A stretch of DNA of 7,806 nt from an uncultured Collinsella sp. (lineage in GTDB: Bacteria; Actinomycetota; Coriobacteriia; Coriobacteriales; Coriobacteriaceae). This document shows, piece after piece, positions 1 through 3,787 of the stretch (within the stretch, counting starts at the first letter, position 1; every line of letters starts with the position of its first letter). Where the stretch lies: NCBI GenBank assembly GCA_934643435.1, contig CAKUCJ010000053.1, positions 1 through 7,806 on the forward strand, written 5' to 3'. Under the pieces are notes generated by a model. The model saw only the letters and a list, made by a program, of their open reading frames with translations, searched no databases and was not told the DNA's origin. Both the position numbers and the translations under genes were made by a program.

Positions 1-213
1 AGTTGCTGGGATGCTCCCTTCGAGGGCCGCGTGGCGCTCGTCATGGGCTCCGAGGGCGACGGCATCTCGCGCCTGGTGCTCGAGAAATGCGACTTTTTGA
101 CCAAGCTTCCCCAGCGCGGCATGACCGAGAGTCTCAACGTGGCCCAGGCGACCACCGCGCTGTGCTTTGAGTGGCTGCGCCGCAATGCCGGCGAGCTCAT
201 GGGGGAGGAGTAG
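1..213 (+). CDS. rlmB: TrmH/SpoU-family rRNA 2'-O-ribose methyltransferase, C-terminal part (RlmB-like)
   Basis: The reading frame is open from the first base of the window and ends at TAG 211-213, so only the last 70 residues of the gene are present. They contain the two hallmark motifs of the SpoU (TrmH) fold: a VALVMGSEGDGIS segment, which in the family forms the knot and part of the S-adenosylmethionine pocket, and a later MTESLNVAQATTALCFEW segment (SLNV motif), which closes the knotted cofactor site. Known members methylate the 2'-hydroxyl of a ribose in 23S rRNA or tRNA. The assignment to RlmB (23S rRNA G2251 type) rests on the downstream neighbour, a YacP/Rae1-like gene, as in the Bacillus yacO-yacP pair. 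It ends 3 nt before that gene, so the two are almost certainly co-transcribed. The family is certain; the exact rRNA target is inferred. Confidence 0.85.
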   Translation, partial: SCWDAPFEGRVALVMGSEGDGISRLVLEKCDFLTKLPQRGMTESLNVAQATTALCFEWLRRNAGELMGEE

Positions 214-216
214 CGC

Positions 217-894
217 ATGTCCAAGAAGAACCGCGCCAAGTCCAAGGCCAAGCGCTTTGGCGAAGGCTCGGCCAAGCCGATTGTTTCGGCCGCGACCTAT
301 GGCGTGGGCGGCAATGCGTTTGCGCAGGCCATCGCCGATCCGGTCTCGACGGTGCACTCCAATAAGCCCGAACTGCTGGTGGTCGACGGCTACAACGTGA
401 TCCACTGCACGCCCCGCTACGAAAAGCTCGTGTACGACCATTCTGACGATCCATATTCCAGCGATGTCCACGATATGGCGCGCACCGCACTCATCAACGA
501 TGTTGCGGCGTTTGCCCAGGGACGCTACGAGGCCGTGATCGTCTTTGACGGTGCAGGCAACATCTCCAGCGAGCGCCCCAACCTGCCGGCCCGCGGCGTG
601 CGCATCGAGTTCTCGCCGACGGGCGTTTCCGCAGACACCGTGGTGCAGAAACTCTGCATCGAAGCGCGCGAGGAAGGCCGTGCGTGCTCCGTGGTGTCGA
701 GCGACGGCACGATTCAGGCCGTCGTCATGGGCAAGGGCGTCACGCGCATCTCGAGCCGCATGCTGGTGGACGAGCTCAAGCAGATCGACAACGACGTGCA
801 CGAGGCCGAGGAGGCACCCCAGATCAAGATGACCCTGGGCAGCCGCCTAAGCCCCGAGGCACTGGCAAAGCTCAAGGCCCTCCGCGGGAGGTAG
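217..894 (+). CDS. YacP/Rae1-like NYN-domain ribonuclease
   Basis: This encodes 225 residues. An N-terminal basic extension (about 1-50, beginning MSKKNRAKSKAKRFG) precedes a NYN (PIN-like) nuclease domain. Visible motifs are LLVVDGYNVIH (residues 53-63, first catalytic Asp), VIVFDGAG (107-114), SPTGVSADTVVQ (133-144) and CSVVSSDGTIQ (157-167, last Asp). These are the spaced acidic residues expected of the YacP family, whose B. subtilis member Rae1 is an endoribonuclease that cuts mRNA in the ribosomal A site. The start at 217 is well placed behind GGGGGAGGAG (200-209). The N-terminal extension is longer than I expect for YacP and could bind RNA, which is inference. Position directly after an rlmB-like gene matches Bacillus gene order. 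No signal peptide or membrane segment is visible. The family call is firm; the substrate is unknown. Confidence 0.85.
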   Translation: MSKKNRAKSKAKRFGEGSAKPIVSAATYGVGGNAFAQAIADPVSTVHSNKPELLVVDGYNVIHCTPRYEKLVYDHSDDPYSSDVHDMARTALINDVAAFAQGRYEAVIVFDGAGNISSERPNLPARGVRIEFSPTGVSADTVVQKLCIEAREEGRACSVVSSDGTIQAVVMGKGVTRISSRMLVDELKQIDNDVHEAEEAPQIKMTLGSRLSPEALAKLKALRGR

Positions 895-895
895 G

Positions 896-929
896 GGAGT
901 TGGCGGGGCGATGCTGCCTCGCTAACTCC
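896..929. terminator. Hairpin between convergent genes, possible bidirectional terminator
   Basis: A 14-bp stem (896-909 with 916-929, two G-T pairs, 6-nt loop) lies between the stop of the YacP-like gene and the stop of the converging HTH-HipA gene. It overlaps the last codon and stop of the latter. There is no T-run on either strand, so it is not a classic intrinsic terminator. Location and strength suggest transcript-end protection or weak termination. Confidence 0.5.
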
Positions 930-2262
930 ATTCAGCGATATCGATCATTCTCTCGAGGCGCCATGCTAGCGCCTCTTTTAGATAAGGGAGCCTCGCTGTT
1001 AGGGCATCGTTTTTGGACAGAATCTCGATCGCCTCGTCGACAAAACCCTCGAGTTTGTCTCCATCGAACCAGCTCATGCCCTCGACGAGTAGCATTTGTT
1101 TAGCGGGGCTTGAATGAAACTGCGCGCTGGTAAAACTGTGTTCTCCCGCCCGAAGCTCCTCAAGAGATATGTTGCACCAGAGCGATGAGCCCGAATCGAA
1201 GATGGGGGCCGGTCTGCAGGCGAGCGTGTTGACGTTTCGCACGAGGCCAAAGTTTCGCCAATGCCGGTCGTAGTTGGCGATGATGTCATCGCACACAATC
1301 ATGCGATCAAGGGCATCCCTGACGCCTGCCGCCCCGAGCTCCTCGCAGTTTGCCACATACCGCTCGTAGTCGGTTAGCCGTTCATCTGCGTTTGCGTGCT
1401 GGTTTACATAGAACGCAGGGACATACTCTTCTTCGTCAGTTAAGAAGACATCGCATGTGCTCAGGGCTGACGTACCCGCGCCTTCGAGCGAATAAGGTAC
1501 AAAATCGCAGGCGTTTAGGATGTGGCGGTGGAGCGCGGTCGCCACCAGCTCGTTATAAGGTTCCTGGTTCAGGTGCGCTCCTGCCTTATGCAGAATTCGA
1601 CGCCCACCCTCGCATGTCCAATATTTTTGAAGGTTGCCGTCCGAGGTGTTATCGGGCTTTGCGGCGGCTGCTTTGCCCTCCGGGGCGAAAGGCGCGATGG
1701 TCAGAGAGACGTCGTCATAAGCATTATTGAAGAAGTTAATATCCTCCCACGCGAGACCGGAATCTTGGGGTCTAATCCAATACTGGTCGGATAGGGAGAG
1801 GCCGAGATTTCGCTGAACGAGTTCGTCGGGAACATCGACTGCGGCCTCTGCTAGCAGGGAAGTCAACCCGATGCGGGCAAGTGGGATGCCTCGTCCTCGC
1901 CACCAAATGCGGAATGAATCAAGCGATATGGGGCTATTGGGGCTAAAGACGCCGATGGGCGCGTGGGCGTGATCGATGTCGGCGCCGATGTAGGTAAAGT
2001 CTTTACGCGATGTGCTGTAGGCAAGTTGGGCAACTTCGTGCGTGCGGTTCATGAGGGTAAACGCGATTTCGCTTTTACCGTGTCCACGTCGGGGACGTCC
2101 CCCTGTTTTGGCCACGGAGCGAAGTCGTGCGTTGACGCTGTCTTTGTCGATGAGCCATACACCAGAAGCCTTACGGGCGGTTAGTGCACCATTTTTTATA
2201 AGCTCCTGCACCCTGCGCGGGGTGATGCCGAGTAGCTCTGCAGCTTCTTTGGTAGTAAACAT
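922..2262 (-). CDS. HTH (excisionase/MerR-type) fused to a HipA-like serine/threonine kinase domain
   Basis: The protein has 446 residues from ATG 2262 (numbers here count from the in-frame GTG at 2265, one higher). Residues 2-45 (FTTKEAAELLGITPRRVQELIKNG...) are a helix-turn-helix of excisionase/MerR type. A basic linker follows (GGRPRRGHGK, 55-64). Residues 90-190 include SLSDQYWIRPQ and WEDINFF, a block I associate with HipA-like kinases of Firmicutes. The kinase shows a loop NTSDGNLQK (206-214) in place of HipA's Gly-rich Ser loop, a candidate ATP lysine in RRILHKAG (K227), an acidic helix (EPYNEL), the catalytic loop IIANYDRHWRNFG (D333, N338) and the metal-binding Asp in APIFDSG (D357). 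Catalytic residues therefore look intact. Classical HipA phosphorylates GltX and is paired with a separate HipB. Here no hipB is adjacent and the DNA-binding part is fused, so self-regulation is likely. ATG 2262 is preferred over GTG because AAGGG lies 7 nt upstream. It is convergent to the YacP-like gene, and its codon use is less biased than that of the ribosomal genes. The target is unknown. Confidence 0.8.
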   Translation of the reverse strand: MFTTKEAAELLGITPRRVQELIKNGALTARKASGVWLIDKDSVNARLRSVAKTGGRPRRGHGKSEIAFTLMNRTHEVAQLAYSTSRKDFTYIGADIDHAHAPIGVFSPNSPISLDSFRIWWRGRGIPLARIGLTSLLAEAAVDVPDELVQRNLGLSLSDQYWIRPQDSGLAWEDINFFNNAYDDVSLTIAPFAPEGKAAAAKPDNTSDGNLQKYWTCEGGRRILHKAGAHLNQEPYNELVATALHRHILNACDFVPYSLEGAGTSALSTCDVFLTDEEEYVPAFYVNQHANADERLTDYERYVANCEELGAAGVRDALDRMIVCDDIIANYDRHWRNFGLVRNVNTLACRPAPIFDSGSSLWCNISLEELRAGEHSFTSAQFHSSPAKQMLLVEGMSWFDGDKLEGFVDEAIEILSKNDALTARLPYLKEALAWRLERMIDIAEWS

Positions 2263-2266
2263 CACG

Positions 2267-2338
2267 AAACCCTTCGCCAGAACGAATAGTTTTATCTAGT
2301 CCATTGTAATTAAAACTATTCGTTCTGGCGAAGGGTTT
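2267..2338. repeat. Perfect 28-bp inverted repeat over the ribosome binding site of the HTH-HipA gene
   Basis: The left arm (2267-2294, starting AAACCCTTCGCCAG) and right arm (2311-2338, ending CTGGCGAAGGGTTT) are exact reverse complements separated by an AT-rich 16-bp spacer. The left arm contains the AAGGG ribosome binding site (2270-2274 on the minus strand) of the HTH-HipA gene. It is either an operator for the HTH domain or, if transcribed from upstream, a leader hairpin that hides the ribosome binding site. Confidence 0.9.
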
Positions 2339-2383
2339 TATTCTGGGGGATTGCGGCGGAGAAAATCTATCTTCGTGCGGAAT

Positions 2384-2397
2384 ACTGCTTAAGCAGT
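2384..2397. repeat. 14-bp perfect palindrome (operator-like)
   Basis: ACTGCTTAAGCAGT is its own reverse complement, and flanking AATA/TATT extends the symmetry with a 2-nt offset. It lies between the HTH-HipA gene and the tRNA-Thr promoter. No binding protein can be named. Confidence 0.6.
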
Positions 2398-2404
2398 CGT
2401 ATTT

Positions 2405-2423
2405 GCATAAGGGCTGCATAAGG
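2405..2423. repeat. Two direct copies of GCATAAGG, 11-bp period
   Basis: GCATAAGG occurs at 2405-2412 and 2416-2423, about one helical turn apart, which puts both on the same face of the DNA. This is a possible protein-binding site upstream of the tRNA-Thr promoter; function is unknown. Confidence 0.5.
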
Positions 2424-2436
2424 CCGAGTAAGTCTG

Positions 2437-2465
2437 TTGCGCACCGTCCGCAATTCCTTTATCCT
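2437..2465 (+). promoter_or_regulatory. Probable promoter of tRNA-Thr(TGT)
   Basis: TTGCGC (2437-2442), a 17-nt spacer and TATCCT (2460-2465) form a plausible sigma-70-type promoter about 30 nt upstream of the tRNA. The -35 and -10 boxes each miss some consensus bases. A GC-rich stretch follows the expected start, as is common for stable RNA promoters. Confidence 0.5.
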
Positions 2466-2495
2466 TAACAGGCTTCGCGCGAAAGCGCCAAGTGT

Positions 2496-2570
2496 GCCAG
2501 TGTGGCGCAACGGTAGCGCAACTGATTTGTAATCAGTGGGTTGCGGGTTCGATTCCTGTCACTGGCTCCA
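2496..2570 (+). tRNA. tRNA-Thr (anticodon TGT)
   Basis: The acceptor stem GCCAGTG (2496-2502) pairs with CACTGGC (2560-2566). The discriminator is T and CCA is encoded (2568-2570). The anticodon loop TTTGTAA gives TGT, reading ACA and other threonine codons. The T-loop is TTCGATT. It has its own probable promoter and an intrinsic terminator 10 nt downstream, so it looks like a single-gene unit. Its last 18 nt are repeated at 2743-2760. Confidence 0.95.
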
Positions 2571-2618
2571 TGGGAGTTTCGGGCTCTGTTCCCTCGTGGG
2601 ACAGGGCCCGTTTCTTGT
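2553..2618 (+). repeat. 66-bp direct repeat, copy 1 (tRNA-Thr 3' end plus terminator)
   Basis: This is identical to 2743-2808 over 66 bp (offset 190). It covers the 3' part of tRNA-Thr(TGT) from the T-loop through CCA and the following terminator. Direct repeats of a tRNA 3' end are typical of integrase attachment sites, but a local duplication would look the same. Confidence 0.95.
2580..2617 (+). terminator. Intrinsic terminator of tRNA-Thr(TGT)
   Basis: A 13-bp stem (2580-2592 with 2598-2610, including G-T pairs) has a 5-nt loop CTCGT and is followed by TTTCTTG. It starts 10 nt after the tRNA CCA end. Confidence 0.85.
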
Positions 2619-2742
2619 ATGTGCCGGAATCGAACCCGCAAGGGCGCGAGCGTTAAGCGAACGCGGAGCGTTCGTAGCGAGCGGGCGAGGATGCCGGCAG
2701 GCAGCCGAAGCCGGAGCGGATTCGCGAAGCGAATGCGCGGAC
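2619..2742. other. Segment between the two tRNA-Thr 3'-end copies, with inverted T-arm fragment
   Basis: These 124 bp are GC-rich. GGAATCGAACCCGCAA (2626-2641) is the exact reverse complement of the tRNA-Thr T-arm at 2541-2556. Short hairpins follow, such as GAACGC-GGA-GCGTTC and ATTCGC-GAA-GCGAAT. It may be a remnant of a mobile or integrated sequence, or a palindromic intergenic repeat. Confidence 0.5.
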
Positions 2743-2808
2743 TTCCTGTCACTGGCTCCATGGGAGTTTCGGGCTCTGTTCCCTCGTGGGACAGGGCCCG
2801 TTTCTTGT
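2743..2808 (+). repeat. 66-bp direct repeat, copy 2 (orphan tRNA-Thr 3' end plus terminator)
   Basis: This is an exact copy of 2553-2618. The tRNA part lacks a 5' half (no acceptor strand, D-arm or anticodon arm upstream), so it is a tRNA fragment and not a gene. Confidence 0.95.
2770..2807 (+). terminator. Duplicated intrinsic terminator
   Basis: It has the same 13-bp stem, CTCGT loop and TTTCTTG tail as 2580-2617. It would stop any read-through from upstream before the dyad region. Confidence 0.75.
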
Positions 2809-2853
2809 TTTGGCGAGTTGTCGGGCCCGGTGTTCGTCTCGTTCCCCAGTTTG

Positions 2854-2902
2854 TCTCGATCTGTAACAGGTAGGTGAGGAAAACCGTTCTTACTGTTACA
2901 GA
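2854..2902. repeat. Dyad element copy 1 (conserved ends, variable 22-nt centre)
   Basis: TCTCGATCTGTAACA (2854-2868), 22 nt of unique sequence, then TACTGTTACAGA (2891-2902). TCTGTAACA and TGTTACAGA are perfect reverse complements. The same ends with the same 22-nt spacing recur 81 bp downstream. Function is unknown. Confidence 0.9.
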
Positions 2903-2934
2903 TTTAGATCTAGAGAGAGTTCGGCGGCGAACTA

Positions 2935-2983
2935 TCTCGATCTGTAACACCTGGACCAATATTCAGCCTCTTACTGTTACAGA
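2935..2983. repeat. Dyad element copy 2
   Basis: TCTCGATCTGTAACA (2935-2949), 22 nt unrelated to the copy 1 centre except for its last few bases, then TACTGTTACAGA (2972-2983). The 32 nt between the copies (2903-2934) contain a small GTTCG-gcgg-CGAAC hairpin. The four arms alternate in orientation, so arms 2 and 3 can also pair. Confidence 0.9.
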
Positions 2984-3021
2984 ATAAGATGGAAGCGGCG
3001 AGACGTCTGACTGCCCTGCAC

Positions 3022-3083
3022 GAGCGTGGATATTCGGACACGCGAGGGTGGAAAATCTCCCAGTTGAAGAATGAGCGTGGATA
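3022..3083. repeat. Direct repeat of GAGCGTGGATA, 51-bp period
   Basis: GAGCGTGGATA occurs at 3022-3032 and 3073-3083. Between them, GTGGAAAATCTCCCA (3049-3063) is a one-mismatch version of the GTGGATAATCTCCCA found in the inverted repeat that follows. It looks like a partly decayed copy of the same unit. Confidence 0.6.
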
Positions 3084-3136
3084 ATCTCCCACTTTGGCCG
3101 CAAAGCCATGTCAAAAGTGGGAGATTATCCACGCTC
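3073..3136. repeat. Perfect 23-bp inverted repeat
   Basis: The left arm (3073-3095, starting GAGCGTGGATAATCTCCC) and right arm (3114-3136) are exact reverse complements around an 18-nt loop (3096-3113). There is no T-run after either arm, so it is not a normal terminator. Confidence 0.9.
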
Positions 3137-3162
3137 GAGTTTGACGGGAAAGTTCGATCTTG

Positions 3163-3176
3163 ACCTATATATAGGT
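3163..3176. repeat. 14-bp palindrome ACCTATATATAGGT
   Basis: A perfect self-complementary TA-rich site lies about 190 bp upstream of the tRNA-Tyr operon promoter. It could be an operator or part of a weak promoter (a TTGACG sits at 3141-3146, but spacing is poor). Confidence 0.5.
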
Positions 3177-3315
3177 GCAAATGAGTCGTTATCGAAGCTC
3201 GATTCGAAAGACGTACTCCATTACGCCAAAGTGTTACCTCGGGAAATGTCACCACGACATGAAAATCCACTGCCCTTCATATCCAAACTCAGCAAAACCC
3301 CAGGTCAAAGGTATA

Positions 3316-3341
3316 TAGATACGCCCGGCACCGTGTATCTA
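3316..3341. repeat. Inverted repeat just upstream of the tRNA-Tyr/tuf promoter
   Basis: TAGATAC (3316-3322) pairs with GTATCTA (3335-3341), extendable by a G-T and a C-G pair, with an 8-nt loop. It ends 10 bp before the -35 box, a position suited to an activator or repressor site. Confidence 0.5.
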
Positions 3342-3381
3342 GAGGTTTTCGTTGACAGCCCCCAAGGTGGCATCGTATTAT
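3342..3381 (+). promoter_or_regulatory. Strong promoter of the tRNA-Tyr-Thr-Met-tuf operon
   Basis: A perfect -35 TTGACA (3352-3357), an 18-nt spacer and TATTAT (3376-3381) lie about 60 nt upstream of tRNA-Tyr. The block GAGGTTTTCGTTGACAGC (3342-3359) recurs exactly before rpmG (5174-5191), so the two translation operons probably share a control feature around -35. Confidence 0.85.
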
Positions 3382-3443
3382 CTTCTTCGTTCGCGGGGGC
3401 GGCGGTCCAAAAGACCAAAGAACCTGCGAATACTTGAACGATT

Positions 3444-3525
3444 GGGAGTTTGCCCGAGTGGTTAATGGGGACGGGCTGTAAACCCGTTGGCTCTGCCTAC
3501 ATAGGTTCGAATCCTATAGCTCCCA
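3444..3525 (+). tRNA. tRNA-Tyr (anticodon GTA)
   Basis: The acceptor stem GGGAGTT (3444-3450) pairs with AGCTCCC (3518-3524, one G-T pair), with discriminator A at 3525. The following bases are CCC, so the CCA end is not encoded. The anticodon loop CTGTAAA gives GTA (3478-3480). A long variable arm fits a class II tRNA. It is the first gene of the tRNA-tuf operon. Confidence 0.95.
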
Positions 3526-3535
3526 CCCGTCAAGT

Positions 3536-3611
3536 GCCTGTATAGCTCAGTCGGTAGAGCACTTCGTTGGTAACGAAGAGGTCACCAGTTCAAGTCTGGT
3601 TGCAGGCTCCA
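3536..3611 (+). tRNA. tRNA-Thr (anticodon GGT)
   Basis: The acceptor GCCTGTA (3536-3542) pairs with TGCAGGC (3601-3607), discriminator T, with CCA encoded (3609-3611). The anticodon loop TTGGTAA gives GGT (3569-3571). It lies 10 nt after tRNA-Tyr and 3 nt before tRNA-Met in the same transcript. Confidence 0.96.
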
Positions 3612-3614
3612 TCC

Positions 3615-3691
3615 GGCGGTGTAGCTCAGTTGGTTAGAGCACACGGTTCATACCCGTGGCGTCACTGGTTCGAATCCAGTCACCGCTACCA
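3615..3691 (+). tRNA. tRNA-Met (anticodon CAT), probably elongator
   Basis: The acceptor GGCGGTG (3615-3621) pairs with CACCGCT (3681-3687), with a G-T pair at the end. CCA is encoded (3689-3691). The anticodon loop TTCATAC gives CAT (3649-3651). The first pair is G1-T72 and the anticodon stem lacks the three G-C pairs of an initiator, so it reads as an elongator. A CAT anticodon could also belong to a lysidine-modified tRNA-Ile, which I consider less likely. Confidence 0.9.
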
Positions 3692-3702
3692 TAGGTAACA
3701 CG

Positions 3703-3733
3703 GTGGCTTCTCAATAGTATGTTGAGAGGCCAC
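3703..3733 (+). promoter_or_regulatory. 12-bp hairpin between tRNA-Met and tuf
   Basis: GTGGCTTCTCAA (3703-3714) pairs with TTGAGAGGCCAC (3722-3733) over a 7-nt loop. No T-run follows, so termination is unlikely. It may be an RNase processing site that separates the tRNAs from tuf mRNA, or a leader element. A smaller GTCCC/GGGAC hairpin follows at 3751-3765. Confidence 0.5.
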
Positions 3734-3787
3734 TATGGTATAAAGGCAAAGTCCCGTCCGGGGACGACCTGTTAAGAGGAGGGCTTT

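Larger units (their letters stand above)
2571..3443. other. Repeat-rich stretch without a supported gene
   Basis: About 870 bases hold no reading frame with a credible start, ribosome binding site and protein-like composition. In order, the stretch contains: the tRNA-Thr terminator; a GC-rich 124-bp segment with an inverted T-arm fragment and short palindromes; a second copy of the tRNA 3' end plus terminator; two tandem dyads with 81-bp period; a 51-bp-spaced direct repeat and a 23-bp perfect inverted repeat; a TA-rich palindrome; and finally the promoter of the tRNA-Tyr operon. AT content rises after about 2850 compared with the flanking genes. Confidence 0.7.

Noticed and set aside
2267..2338. 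Invertible promoter flanked by inverted repeats
   Set aside because: The spacer is only 16 bp, too short to hold a promoter that could be flipped, and no invertase gene is nearby.
2743..2760. Second tRNA-Thr gene
   Set aside because: Only the 3' strand of the T-arm and acceptor is present; no 5' half lies upstream, so it is a fragment.
2465..2959. 164-residue minus-strand reading frame
   Set aside because: It reads antisense through tRNA-Thr and the repeats; its RNRTRNP-type sequence is a well-known artefact of translating tRNA genes.
2854..2983. CRISPR-like array (repeats with variable 22-nt inserts)
   Set aside because: There are only two units, the constant parts are inverted ends and not one direct repeat, the intervals alternate 22 and 32 nt, and no cas gene is present.
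3125..3133. DnaA-box-like TTATCCACG and its inverted partner
   Set aside because: It differs from the consensus TTATCCACA at the last base, occurs only as part of the inverted repeat, and there are no origin genes (dnaA, dnaN) nearby.
3108..3437. 109-residue plus-strand reading frame
   Set aside because: It starts inside the loop of the 23-bp inverted repeat without a ribosome binding site, runs through the tRNA-tuf promoter, and has no recognisable domain.
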